Numbered from the stretch's first letter, positions 19,006 to 29,000 are shown. The stretch is 64,000 bases of DNA from Pseudomonas sp. CCC3.1 (GCF_034347405.1 NZ_CP133778.1:2666001-2730000); one strand, 5' to 3'. Notes: generated by a model from the letters alone, not told the origin. Numbers and translations: made by a program.

Positions 19006-20286
19006 CTATCTAATGTCTGCAGGACGCTCGCGGATCGTTAGCATTGATTCAGCCAGCGAGAAATCGGCATTTTGATAGTGAGGGACTACTCCGCAAAATT
19101 CGGGCGCACCCTCTAGGACGAAGTCATCACCAAACACTATCGGTGGACGTTTCGGCAGTCGATTGAGCGTCACAGCCAAGGTCTTTTGCTCCATGATCCA
19201 TTTGTTGTTTTCGATCAATGCAGGGATGGAGGTGCGGAAATACTCCGGCCCGTGGATGGCATTGATCTGGGCAACAAAATGCTCATGGCTGCGTTCGAAG
19301 AACTCGGCCTGCCGCTTTCTCCAAAACGGTACGAGGTCAAATATCAAGTCATCGCTGTAGGGTAAGGAACCGGATTTCGACCGGCGGGCAAGCTCTGTCA
19401 CAGCATTATGAATCAAAGCAGCCTCGGGGCTGATTGCGGCCATCGCGCGCATTTGGTCTGCAGCCAAAACTGCCCCGTCACCGTACCTACGGTTCTTCAA
19501 AGCATCTTCGACTCGCCGGCAACTTTCTTTGAGCATCTGCGGCGGCATATTGAGTAGCAGGGTGCAGAGACCAGCTGCGAGCGATACTCCGTGAGCGGCC
19601 TCGCGCTGCTTCGCACCGATCGAGATCGCGTGGATGATGGAATGGTACTCCGGGGCTGTCGAATCCTGAAGAAACCTCATAGCGGCCTGTTCAGCGTCGC
19701 GACGTGCGTTCTTGGGCAATCTTTCGTCTAGGAAGAGGGGCATGACGTCCCGTTGTTCCTGGTAGGTCGCGCAGGTTTCGAGCATGCTGCCTAGGTAAAC
19801 AGGCGATTTGAATAGCACGCGCCTGCGCTGGAGATCCCGACTATCAAAGAAACATAGCGAGATGTGCTCAATAGGCTCGTGGAATCTTGGCTGGCTAAGG
19901 TGGAAACCCACCTGCCAGGGGTACTGCACCGTAGGATCAGCGTGCTCATACGGCTCAATAAAGTGATCCAGCGTCAAGTCCCGCTTCAAGGGTTTGATGG
20001 CGGTATTTGTTTCGCTAGGATCTGCAATCAACCGAAAGATGTCCTGTAGGGTTTTCAGACCTCTTATGGAGCAATTCATGTCTACCCAGTGCCGCATCTC
20101 GTGCGCCAGCGGAGTAAGCACTTTCTCGGCTCCATCGACCAGCAACAGTCCAGCGTTCCAATCAGGGTTGAAGACCGCATTCGCAAGATTAACGAGGTCG
20201 GGCCTTTCGGCTCTCTTCAGCGTGATGACCTGGGTGAAATGTTCATAATACGCAAGGGCGCTGTTGTTGAGCTTGATGCCGGGCAT
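19006..20286 (-). CDS. Unknown 426-aa protein with HExxH zinc-metalloprotease-like motif
   Basis: Residues 62-66 read HEMRH in the context LTPLAHEMRHWVDM, a classic HExxH zinc site on a helix. A second helix with glutamates (SMLETCATYQEQRD, Glu170 and Glu177) could supply the third ligand as in gluzincins. There is no signal peptide or membrane segment, so it would act in the cytoplasm. The rest is helical with a beta-rich end (RPPIVFGDDFVLEGAPEF). The gene is divergent from the UvrD-like helicase with only ~20 bp between starts, so the two probably share control. I do not recognise the full-length family; protease activity is inferred from the motif. Confidence 0.6.
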   Translation of the reverse strand: MPGIKLNNSALAYYEHFTQVITLKRAERPDLVNLANAVFNPDWNAGLLLVDGAEKVLTPLAHEMRHWVDMNCSIRGLKTLQDIFRLIADPSETNTAIKPLKRDLTLDHFIEPYEHADPTVQYPWQVGFHLSQPRFHEPIEHISLCFFDSRDLQRRRVLFKSPVYLGSMLETCATYQEQRDVMPLFLDERLPKNARRDAEQAAMRFLQDSTAPEYHSIIHAISIGAKQREAAHGVSLAAGLCTLLLNMPPQMLKESCRRVEDALKNRRYGDGAVLAADQMRAMAAISPEAALIHNAVTELARRSKSGSLPYSDDLIFDLVPFWRKRQAEFFERSHEHFVAQINAIHGPEYFRTSIPALIENNKWIMEQKTLAVTLNRLPKRPPIVFGDDFVLEGAPEFCGVVPHYQNADFSLAESMLTIRERPADIR

Positions 20287-20305
20287 TTGACGATTCCATG
20301 AGCCA

Positions 20306-23031
20306 ATGCAGAGGAGAAGGGCCGATACTCTAACCGAAACCTACTTTGTTCAGCAGATTGAGGACTCCGCGTTCGTAAAATTTTGTTTCCGCGATTACCA
20401 TCCCCTCAACCACCGGTTTAGAGCGGTTGTGGCCAGCAATGGTCGCCTCGGTCTTCGCCGGAATATCGATCATGTGAAGGGGCGTAGTGTGGGATCTGCA
20501 GAACATGGACGGGAAGAGGAACGGGCGGGTGACATATTGTTACCGAAGGGAATTAGAGCCCGTATTTTGTCGGCATTGGCATCTGCTGTCCTTCGCTCTC
20601 AGCGCGCCCATGACAAGGACTCGTGGCAGCATGGTTCCCGGCGTGGCTACGAGGATGGGTGGAAGAAAGGCAAGCATTCCGGTTATTCCCTCGGCCTTGA
20701 GAAGGGCCTCGAGCAAGGGCAAGAAGCCGGCGCGCTAGTGGGCCACCAGCTAGGGTTGGCCGAAGGTATTGAAGCTGGAAGGCGCATCATCGAGCTGCGT
20801 CCAGGCCGCGCTGTACAAGCTCTAGGCCCCCAGGTTGATCACAACCTCTTCGCGAAATGGCGATTCCGCATCACCTCTGAGGTTGAACAGGAGGTCAGAG
20901 ATAAAGTCGCCGAGCACCTGAAAGGACAGGAACCTACGGATGATCAGTGGGAAATGATCTTCTCCAAGGATCCTTCAACCTGCATCGTGGCCGGGGCTGG
21001 CAGTGGAAAATCCACCACGATGGTGCTGCGTCTTCTGGTATTGCATAAGTACCTGGGCATTCCCAAAGAGAAAATCGCAGTAGTCACCTTCACCCGCGAA
21101 TCCCGGAAAGACTTCAGGCGCAAGTTGGCTGAGGTCTTCGCGCTTTGGGGCGTCACGCTGACTGAGGAGGTCACAGGCCGAATCGTGCGAACGTTCCACT
21201 CTCGGATCCTCGACTTCATACGCTGGAGCCAACCCCATGCGAAAGTTAAAGCGTTCGAGTTTTTCTCGCTCAACGACGCCGAAGACGAAGAGGGCGAAGA
21301 CGTCGAAAACGCACTTGATATCCGTCTCACCAATGAACAGCTAGACCTGATGAATGCGGCGTATCAACACGTATATGAGACCAACGAGACATTTCAGGGC
21401 CTCATAGCCGAACTGGTACGCTCGTCAGCTAAGCTACTGCCCTTGAGTGCTAACTCCACCGAGGCAAGAAGGCGCATCTGCCGCATAGTTGATTGTTCCA
21501 AACGTGATGAAGAGCTGACCGACGCTGTAGAGCGCCTATGGCGTGCAGAAGGAGCATGGCCGATAGAAGGGATCGAAGCCGGCCCTTTTTCAGTAACGCT
21601 GAAGGGGTTGCCGTTCTTCGCCAATGGCTACTGTGAGGAGCTCAAGGCCTACGTCATTCTTGGAGTGGGTAGCAACGATCGAAAGCTGTGTTTGCAATCT
21701 ATGCCCTCGATGAAGCTGACGGGGGCTACGACTATGAAAAAAACCTTGTTTCAGGTCTATTGCGACAAGGGCATCTTGTTTTTAGATAACTACGCTGAAG
21801 GACTGGCGACGCTTGACGTGCTTCGAGGGTACGTCAGAAAGTCCCCGAAATTTGAGTATGAGATCGAGGGTGAGCTAGGTGAGGCTCCGGTAATGGTAGC
21901 GTTCCATTCGGCTGCTTCATTCCTGGAAAACCTCGGGCTCGACGTGACCGAAGCCGTACAAAATATGAGCTTCGCGCCCAACAACAAAGATGCATTTTTC
22001 TTCCATGCGCTCGCCATTTTCTGGCCGGCCTTCAATGACTACTTGGCCAACCAGTCGCCACCAATTTTCACCTTCAACAAAATGTTCGAAATGTTTGGTG
22101 AGCGAGGGGCGGCCAACCTCGAGCAGCTCCCCGACGATGTTTTCATGCCCATGCTGCACCTTCTGGTAGACGAGTTTCAGGACTGTGGCGCCAATACCAT
22201 CTCATGGCTGCGCGCGGTGTTCCGTGAAGCACGGGTGAGGGGGCTCAGCGTTACCACCGATAGCGCGGTTTACCCTGCATCCCTTATGGCGGTGGGGGAT
22301 GATTGGCAGAGCATCTATGGCTGGGGGGGAGCTCGCCAAAATTCTTTGACGAATTCGAGTCTTACTTTCCATCACCAAGCACGACTCACGTGCTCATGAA
22401 GGAAAACTACCGCTCCCAGCAAATGGTGATCGACGCTGCAGAAAGCCTGGTGCAAAAGATCACCACCAACAAAGACAAGCACGGAATTGCAGCACATCCC
22501 AAGGTCAAGGATCTTGCTTTTCCTGTCCAGGTTCTGGATCGAGATGACAGTGTGCTTGCAGACTTCGTTGAGCAGCATTTCGACAGGGGGCAGACAGTAC
22601 TGGTGTTGTACCGCAAAAATGACACCAAAAAGGAGGTTCGTATCAAGCTCAAGTCGATTCTGGCAAGGGCGAAGAAGCTCAAGCGAGCGAGCAGCATCAA
22701 GCTGCTGACCTACCATGGCTCCAAGGGTTTGGAGGCGGACGCAGTATTCCTCGTCGGGGACTGTGCTCAGATGTCCACATCGCCTCATCGGAACATGGCG
22801 TATGAGCAAGCAAGTCTGGGTGATCCGGGTGACCCTGCGCCTTACGACACGGCCCAAGGTCAAGAGACATTGCGTTTGGCCTATGTGGCCATCACACGCG
22901 CCAAACAACATTGCTATTGGTTTGTTGAGCCTGCCAAACCCACCAAGGGTGGATTGGTCAGCGCGCTAGCAGAGGTGCAGTTCAAGAAACCATTTTTTGA
23001 AGACCTTAGGACGCCAATCAAACTTTCCTGA
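20306..23031 (+). pseudogene. UvrD-like helicase with GX3 glycine-repeat N-terminus, frameshifted at a G7 tract
   Basis: Frame 1 (20306-22399) has an unusual N-terminal segment with 13 glycines exactly four residues apart (residues 110-158). It continues into a superfamily 1 helicase core: Walker A AGAGSGKS at 229-236, VVTFTRESR (motif Ia region), RTFHSRIL and motif II LVDEFQD. After GDDWQSIYGW the frame runs off into an unrelated tail. The helicase resumes in another frame as GGSSPKFFDEFESYF, ENYRSQQ (motif IV region), LLTYHGSKGLEADAVFL (motif V) and YVAITRAKQHCYW (motif VI). Adding one G to the tract 22323-22329 restores the typical YGWxGSSP sequence. This may be decay, slippage or a sequencing error. 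The start is uncertain within the first ~75 codons. Confidence 0.75.
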
Positions 23032-23202
23032 CGACCATCAGTTACCAACTCGGAAACCGGCTAGGGGTAGGGCGCGGCCACCCTATCAAGGCAGTTGAGC
23101 CCCGCCCCCGTAACTCACTTACATGACAGGTGGTGGCGGTAGCGACTCCAGTTACGTGCTTAGAGGCTGGAATCGCAATGTCTCATGGGGCTCTATCCAG
23201 GC

Positions 23203-24594
23203 TTAGTTTTGAGCCGCAGTACCTGAGGGCACTTCACGGCGGGCCGTGTGGACGTTTTCCACTGCCGCCTCGTCAGCAGCGGATCGAAATTCTCCCAAGT
23301 CGCGCTTGCTTGTTTCCGGAGCGCAATAGACGGCGATAAAGGTTATCAGGCTCATACCAATCGCAAGACAAGATACAGGCCACGATGCTCCGCCCGCCCA
23401 CATTGACAGACTCACCGCAGTCAGTGGAGCAAGTCCGCCGGCCAGAGCAGCACTGATTTCTCGTCCCAAAGCCAGGCCGCTAAAGCGCACCTTGGAAGGA
23501 AACACTTCGGAGAAAAACGCTCCTTGCGCCCCGAGCATGGCAGCCACCCCGACACCGATGCCAAGGGTCATGGCAACGATCACACCCCACGTGGTACCTG
23601 TATTGACGAGCCAGAAAAATGGGAAGGCGAACAGCGCCGAGAACCCTGCTCCGAACATGTAAATGGCCCGGCGCCCAAACACGTCTGACAGCGCTCCAAA
23701 GAGCGGAGTGGTGAAGATCGCGACACTTGCTGCGACCGCTACAGCCGTTGGCCCGACAGTGGATGCCATGTGCAGGGTCGATACTATGTAGGCCACCACG
23801 AAGGTCTGATACACGTAGCTCACGCCGCTCTGGGCGACCTGGGATCCTGCCACGATCAGCAAGCCTTTGCGCTCGGTTCGGATCAAATCTCGAAGCGGGC
23901 TTTTGCTCACTTCAGCTGCCTTCGCAAGCTCCTCAAAGGCATGAGTCTCCGAGAGCTTCAGGCGGATCACCAGCGCGACGAGAACGAGCACTGAGCTGAA
24001 CAAGAAGGGGATGCGCCACGCCCAATCCAGGAAAACTTCCCTAGGTAGCCGAGTCAGGATTGCAAATGTCGCCGCGGCCATCAGCAATCCGATGTACACC
24101 CCAACCCCGGGAAACGATGAGTAGAACCCGCGGCGGTTAACAGGAGCGTTTTCAGCCGTCAGGATCGCGGCACCTCCAAATTCCGCGCCAGCACCAAACC
24201 CTTGGACAAGCCGTAGGATGACCAGCATGATCGGTGCCCAGATACCCGCAGTCTCATAGGAAGGTACGAAACCTATCAGCGTAGTCGCCACCCCCATGAG
24301 CACCAGGGTTATCACGAGCACTTTTTTCCTGCCAATCTTGTCGCCCAACTGCCCGAAGTATACAGCCCCAAAAGGTCTGACCAGGAAGCCTAGAGCAAGC
24401 GTGGAGAAGGCAAGTAGCATCGCGACGGTGGGATTGTCTTTGGGGAACATGATCTCGCTAAAGACCAACGCTGCTGCGGTGCCGTACAGAAAATAGTCAA
24501 ACCATTCGAGGGCCGACCCGACCAGGGACGCGGCTGCAACACCCTTCATGGATCGTTTCTGAGGCCTGACCGTATTGTTATGAATGTCAGTCAT
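23203..24594 (-). CDS. MFS transporter, metabolite:H+ symporter (MHS) type
   Basis: A 463-residue protein with about 12 hydrophobic segments. MHS/ShiA/KgtP-type features include SALEWFDYFLYGTAAALVF at the first membrane segment, the loop motif GQLGDKIGRKKVLV between segments 2 and 3, RLVQGFGAGAEFGGAA, and the repeat of the loop motif at GALSDVFGRRAIY. Such proteins import small organic acids or betaines with protons. It follows the CoA-transferase and enoyl-CoA hydratase on the same strand after a 101-bp gap, and likely imports the substrate that they degrade. The N- and C-termini are cytoplasmic. Confidence 0.85.
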   Translation of the reverse strand: MTDIHNNTVRPQKRSMKGVAAASLVGSALEWFDYFLYGTAAALVFSEIMFPKDNPTVAMLLAFSTLALGFLVRPFGAVYFGQLGDKIGRKKVLVITLVLMGVATTLIGFVPSYETAGIWAPIMLVILRLVQGFGAGAEFGGAAILTAENAPVNRRGFYSSFPGVGVYIGLLMAAATFAILTRLPREVFLDWAWRIPFLFSSVLVLVALVIRLKLSETHAFEELAKAAEVSKSPLRDLIRTERKGLLIVAGSQVAQSGVSYVYQTFVVAYIVSTLHMASTVGPTAVAVAASVAIFTTPLFGALSDVFGRRAIYMFGAGFSALFAFPFFWLVNTGTTWGVIVAMTLGIGVGVAAMLGAQGAFFSEVFPSKVRFSGLALGREISAALAGGLAPLTAVSLSMWAGGASWPVSCLAIGMSLITFIAVYCAPETSKRDLGEFRSAADEAAVENVHTARREVPSGTAAQN

Positions 24595-24695
24595 GGAATT
24601 TCCTCTTGCGATTTACGGTATTGTCGCCCCGCGCTTCGCGAGGTGGGGGCGACTATTATTCTTATTCAACCTTCGGAACCTAAAACGACGCTGCG

Positions 24696-25490
24696 TCATT
24701 GGCCCTTGAACATGGGCGTTCGCTTCTCCTTGAACGCCAACTTTCCTTCCGCCGCATCCTGCGTGTAAAAACAGATCGTGCGCAGATCGCGCTCGTATTT
24801 CACGGCCTGATCCAAGGGCATGTTTACAGCCGCCCGCATATTCAGCTTCGCTGTCTGCGCCGCAATGGGCGGCCTGGAGCCGATGGTTTCAGCGAGCTTT
24901 ATGACGGATGCAAGCATCTCATCCCGGGTGTCAAAGAGCTCATCCACGATTCCCCACGCCAGGCCCGTTGCGGAGTCGACGGGGTCACCGGTGAAGAGCA
25001 TTCGCGAAGCTTTGGAGGCGCCAATGGTCTTGTTGAGGTAAACAGCCATTCCTCCACCACCCACCCATCCGAGCTTGATTTCAGGAGCGCCAAAAAGGGC
25101 GTTTTTCGTTGCTGCACGGATGTCACAGCAGAGCGCCAATTCAAGTCCACCACCCATCGCATACCCGTTGATCGCACAGATCGTAGGCTTTGTAATCTCT
25201 GCGATCGCATCACAATGGTCATGCTTCATTCGATGCGCCCAGGGCGACTCGTAGGTATCGAGCTCCTTGATGTCACTGCCGCAGCAAAACGCCTTCGGCC
25301 CCAAGGCGGTCAGCACCACCACACGAATCTCAGGAGATTCTGAGCAAAACTTGGCCAGGTTGCTAATCGTCACGGACATCGAGGGCGTAATGGCATTCAG
25401 CTTTTCGGGACGAGCAAGGCAGATAACCGCGGTCATGCCTTGAATCTCGAAGGAAACATTCGGATCAAGCTCGAAGGGAAGGGTAGACAT
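24696..25490 (-). CDS. Enoyl-CoA hydratase/isomerase family protein
   Basis: Crotonase fold of about 264 residues. The oxyanion-hole segments are visible: AFCCGSDIKEL and INGYAMGGGLELALCCDIRAA. The catalytic-region sequence APEIKLGWVGGGGMAVYL follows, and the C-terminal helical part ends KRTPMFKGQ. The start shares a base with the stop of the CoA-transferase (TGATG); a GTG one codon earlier is the alternative. Pairing with a CaiB-type CoA-transferase and an MHS transporter suggests hydration or isomerisation of a CoA thioester made from an imported acid, much as in carnitine-type pathways. The substrate cannot be read from the sequence. Confidence 0.85.
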   Translation of the reverse strand: MSTLPFELDPNVSFEIQGMTAVICLARPEKLNAITPSMSVTISNLAKFCSESPEIRVVVLTALGPKAFCCGSDIKELDTYESPWAHRMKHDHCDAIAEITKPTICAINGYAMGGGLELALCCDIRAATKNALFGAPEIKLGWVGGGGMAVYLNKTIGASKASRMLFTGDPVDSATGLAWGIVDELFDTRDEMLASVIKLAETIGSRPPIAAQTAKLNMRAAVNMPLDQAVKYERDLRTICFYTQDAAEGKLAFKEKRTPMFKGQ

Positions 25491-26698
25491 CACTTCTTCT
25501 CCCCTGTTGTTGCTGCCACCGTGCCCGTTTCTTTGAGCGAGGCGATCTCAAGCGGGCTGAAACCAATCTCGGCCAAAATCTCATCGGTATGCTGACCGAT
25601 AAATGGGGTATGGCGCGTGATCTCGCACGGCGTCTTTGAAAACTTAATTGGGAATCCGGGGGTTTTCACTGTCCCTTCGGAGGGATGCTCATATTCCACG
25701 AAGGTCTCGTTATGCACGATCTGCGGGTCGTTGACTACGTCCTCGTAGCCATAGACCTCGCTGTTCCAGAAGCCGACCTCATCGAAGATCTGCCGCCATT
25801 CACTGGTCGTCTTTTCCAGGAGCTTCTCCCGGGTAACCCGAAAAATGAAATCGCGCTGGGGAAGCGTGTGACCGTCGACCTCATCAACCATGGACTCAAA
25901 CTCAGGGACGCCAAGCACTTGGCCCAATGTGGGGAGGTGAGGGGTTACCAGGGTGATGAAACTATCTGACGTCTGGAACACGCCGTAAGGCGCACGGATG
26001 TAGCAATGGCCATGGGGCTCTTCGCTGCGACGCTGTGGCTTGAGACCTTGGGTGTAGACCGTCATTTCCTGCATCTGATTGGCTACGATCGCATCAAGCA
26101 TGTTGATCTGAACGAGTTGACCTTCACCTGTGCGCTCGCGGTGGAGCAAAGCGGCCAACGCGCCCTCGAAAGCGGTGTAAGCCGTGATCGCGTCGACCAG
26201 GTACTGGCCCGCAGGTTGAGGAGGGGTGCCTGCAATGCCGGTACTGCGCATTGCCCCGCTCATTGATTGCAGCAACAGATCCTGACCAGGGCGCTTGGCG
26301 TAGGGGCCAGTCTCACCGAACCCCGACATCGAGACGTACACCAGGTCTGGTTTGATTCGCTTCAGCGTCTCGTAATCAACCCCCAGACGCTCAGCGACGC
26401 CAGGGCGGTAGTTCTGAAGGAATACGTCGGCAGTCGCCACGAGCTTGTACAGAAGCGCTTTGCCCTCTTCGTCCTTGAGGTTGACCGCCAAGCTGCGCTT
26501 GTTGCGATTAAGCGAAAGAAACGAAGTGTTGATGACGTTGCCGTATGCCGCGCCTGCAGAGGTATGACGCTGCCATTCCCCGGTGGTTGGCTCGACCTTG
26601 ATGACGTCAGCACCCATGTCTCCCAAGCGCTGTGCTGCAAATGGGCCGGCCATTGCGATGGAGCAATCCAAGACGCGGTAACCCTTGAGAATCGACAT
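25490..26698 (-). CDS. CaiB/BaiF family (class III) CoA-transferase
   Basis: A 402-residue protein starting MSILKGYRVLDCSIAMAGPFAAQRLGDMGADVIKVEP, the standard N-terminus of family III CoA-transferases. The catalytic Asp lies in KRPGQDLLLQSMSG, which forms the acyl/CoA aspartate intermediate in this family. Length and C-terminal features (FQTSDSFITLV, HTPFIGQHTDEILAEIGF) are normal. It is the first gene of a minus-strand operon (CoA-transferase, enoyl-CoA hydratase, then the transporter), divergent from a solute-binding-like/kinase pair. A GntR regulator nearby is the likely controller. Confidence 0.88.
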   Translation of the reverse strand: MSILKGYRVLDCSIAMAGPFAAQRLGDMGADVIKVEPTTGEWQRHTSAGAAYGNVINTSFLSLNRNKRSLAVNLKDEEGKALLYKLVATADVFLQNYRPGVAERLGVDYETLKRIKPDLVYVSMSGFGETGPYAKRPGQDLLLQSMSGAMRSTGIAGTPPQPAGQYLVDAITAYTAFEGALAALLHRERTGEGQLVQINMLDAIVANQMQEMTVYTQGLKPQRRSEEPHGHCYIRAPYGVFQTSDSFITLVTPHLPTLGQVLGVPEFESMVDEVDGHTLPQRDFIFRVTREKLLEKTTSEWRQIFDEVGFWNSEVYGYEDVVNDPQIVHNETFVEYEHPSEGTVKTPGFPIKFSKTPCEITRHTPFIGQHTDEILAEIGFSPLEIASLKETGTVAATTGEKK

Positions 26699-26770
26699 AC
26701 CTTACCTCTTATTTTTGGTTGAAATCGTGCCCCCCAGCCCGAGTGATGAACGCTACCGGGCTAGGTTTTC

Positions 26771-26788
26771 GATATTATATATGATATT
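26771..26788. promoter_or_regulatory. AT-rich imperfect palindrome in the divergent catabolic promoter region
   Basis: The 192-bp spacer between the CoA-transferase and the solute-binding-like gene contains GATAT-T-ATATAT-G-ATATT, an imperfect palindrome in otherwise GC-rich DNA. It is well placed to control both directions and is a candidate operator for the GntR-family gene at 29026-29718. No matching site is obvious upstream of the regulator itself. Low confidence. Confidence 0.3.
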
Positions 26789-26890
26789 TAATCCGCCATA
26801 GCTAGCCCTTATTTCGGCCCTTTTTGATCGTACGGGCGTTGGAAACGGGCAGGGGCATTGTGCGAATTCAACAAAAACAAGAGGTTGGCA

Positions 26891-28024
26891 ATGAAGGTGA
26901 TTACAGGACTGACGTGGGATCATCCCCGAGGAACCCTCCCGCTCAAAGCGTGGGCGAAAGAGGACGAGCGAATTTCGATTGAGTGGTCGGTGCAAAAGCT
27001 TGAGGGCTTTGAGTCACACCCAATCGACGAACTCGCTGCTCGCTATGACCTACTCGTTGTAGACAATCCAGGCATTGGTGAAGCGGTGGAGAAGGGCTGC
27101 ATCCGAGCCCTGGAAAATTTCTTATCGCCTGGCGAGCTTGCTTTCCTGCAGGGCAGCACGATCGGCAACTCCTATAGCAGCTACCAATACAAAGGCAAAA
27201 CGTGGGCAATTCCGATCGATGCAGCATCCCAGGTTTGTGCGGTCGTCGAACACGCGGTGCCAAGGATTCCTGATACGTGGGATGACGTGATGCATCTGGC
27301 GTCTTCGGCGCCGGGAAGCGTAGCGCTGTCCCTCGGCGGCCCCCATGCGTTGTTGACCTTCTACTCGATCTGCCTGTCCCTGGGCGCAAAGCTATTTTCA
27401 GCTCCCGATAGTGTGGTCGAGCCCGGCGCTGGTTTAGAAGCGCTGAACATCATGCAGACGGTATACGGCCATCAGAATCGCCAGCTCACTGACCTGAATC
27501 CGATTGCGCTCTTGAACGAGATGTCGCAGAGAACCTTCGCGCTGTGCCCCGCGATTTTTGGCTATGTGAACTACTCCAGCGCCGTTGCCGCGCAGCGTGT
27601 GAGCTTTGTTGATATAGCTCATGCCGGAGATCCCGAGCTAAGGGGGGCTGTGCTGGGTGGGACGGGGATCGCGTTATCGACCAACTGTGACCCCTCTCCC
27701 GAGCTCATTGCACACCTGATGGACTATGTGTCCGAGTCCGTTCAGAGAAGCCTTGTGGTTACGTCTGGAGGACAGCCTTCCAACTCGAATGCCTGGCTAG
27801 ATACCGAGGCGAATGTCCTGACCCACGGCTTCTTCCGGAACACATTCGGCACCGTATCCAGTGCCTTTGTACGACCTAAATACGCGGGGTATATCGATCA
27901 ACAGAACGCCGCCTCAGCCAAGATTCGAGAGGGGCTCATCGGACGGCGTGACATCCGCAACATCTATGCGGAGCTCAACAACGCCTTCACGCCGGGCGGC
28001 ACCGCAAAGCACGGCACGAGGTAG
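26891..28024 (+). CDS. Solute-binding-like protein without signal peptide
   Basis: The frame opens at 26858, but the ATG at 26891 has AAGAGG upstream and begins MKVITGLTWDHPRGTLPLKAW. The 377 residues resemble periplasmic carbohydrate-binding proteins of ABC transporters (class II fold): YDLLVVDNPGIGEAV, GKTWAIPIDAASQVCAV, PDTWDDVMHLA, GAVLGGTGIALS. There is, however, no signal peptide and no permease or ATPase gene nearby. It may be a cytoplasmic ligand-binding protein derived from this fold. It is followed after 9 bp by a sugar-kinase-like gene, so the two are an operon. Confidence 0.65.
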   Translation: MKVITGLTWDHPRGTLPLKAWAKEDERISIEWSVQKLEGFESHPIDELAARYDLLVVDNPGIGEAVEKGCIRALENFLSPGELAFLQGSTIGNSYSSYQYKGKTWAIPIDAASQVCAVVEHAVPRIPDTWDDVMHLASSAPGSVALSLGGPHALLTFYSICLSLGAKLFSAPDSVVEPGAGLEALNIMQTVYGHQNRQLTDLNPIALLNEMSQRTFALCPAIFGYVNYSSAVAAQRVSFVDIAHAGDPELRGAVLGGTGIALSTNCDPSPELIAHLMDYVSESVQRSLVVTSGGQPSNSNAWLDTEANVLTHGFFRNTFGTVSSAFVRPKYAGYIDQQNAASAKIREGLIGRRDIRNIYAELNNAFTPGGTAKHGTR

Positions 28025-28033
28025 GAGGCGCTT

Positions 28034-28975
28034 ATGAACCGCAGCAAAATTGCTGTCATCGGTGAATGCATGATTGAAGTGTCAGGTCAGCAAAACCTCA
28101 AGCAGGGCTTCGGCGGTGACACCTTGAATACTGCTGTCTACCTTGCGCGCCAGACCGTTGAAGCAAACATTGACGTGTTCTATATCACCGCCCTTGGGGT
28201 TGATCGCTTCAGCGATCAAATGATCAATGCATGGACTAAGGAGGGCATTAACACCTCATTCGTTCAGCGCTTGCCGGGCAGGCTTCCTGGGTTGTACTGG
28301 ATTGATACTGATGACAAGGGGGAGCGCACGTTTCACTACTGGCGAGAGATCTCGGCCGCAAGACACTGCGTATCGTCTGCCGAAGGGGAAAGGACGTGCA
28401 ACGCACTTACAGGATTTGATGCGATCTACCTGAGCGGTATCAGCCTCGCCATACTCGATTCCAGTTCCAGGGACACGTTGTTCACCGCGCTCGAGGCCTG
28501 CCAAAGCAAAGGCGGAAAAATATACTTCGATAACAATTTCAGGCCTCGACTATGGGGCTGTATCGAGGACGCTCGGCTTGCACACTCCCGGGTTATGGGG
28601 ATCGCAGACATCACGTTCCTTACACTCGATGACGAGATTCTTCTCTGGGGCTACAAGGGTGTAGAGGATGTAATCGCGCAGGTCGGTCGGGAAGGGCGCG
28701 GCGAATGCGTTATCAAAAGAGGTAGCCAGTCGTGCATCGTGATTAATCATGGAGATGCCACGGAGGTAGATAGCATCAAGCTCGCCGACTCACAGGTAGT
28801 CGATACTACCGCAGCCGGAGATTCATTCAGCGCAGGTTACTTGGCAGCGCGTATGCAAGGGGCTTCGATTGTCGAGAGCGCTGAGAATGCCCATCGCCTG
28901 GCAAGCGCCGTAATCCAGCACAGGGGCGCGATAATTCCTATTGGGGTCACACCGCGGTTGCTGAAAGATCAATAA
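28034..28975 (+). CDS. PfkB-family carbohydrate kinase (KdgK-like)
   Basis: A 313-residue ribokinase-fold kinase starting IAVIGECMIEVSG. It contains the N-terminal glycine-rich QGFGGDTLNTAVYLAR and the C-terminal PfkB signature DTTAAGDSFSAGYLAARM with its catalytic Asp. The opening and GGDTLNTA pattern are closest to 2-keto-3-deoxygluconate kinases. AGGAGG precedes the ATG. It is in an operon with the solute-binding-like gene and convergent with the GntR regulator. The substrate is probably a keto-deoxy sugar acid, but neighbouring CoA-type enzymes make other substrates possible. Confidence 0.8.
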   Translation: MNRSKIAVIGECMIEVSGQQNLKQGFGGDTLNTAVYLARQTVEANIDVFYITALGVDRFSDQMINAWTKEGINTSFVQRLPGRLPGLYWIDTDDKGERTFHYWREISAARHCVSSAEGERTCNALTGFDAIYLSGISLAILDSSSRDTLFTALEACQSKGGKIYFDNNFRPRLWGCIEDARLAHSRVMGIADITFLTLDDEILLWGYKGVEDVIAQVGREGRGECVIKRGSQSCIVINHGDATEVDSIKLADSQVVDTTAAGDSFSAGYLAARMQGASIVESAENAHRLASAVIQHRGAIIPIGVTPRLLKDQ

Positions 28976-29000
28976 ACCGGTTCAAGCTGATGTGATCAGT

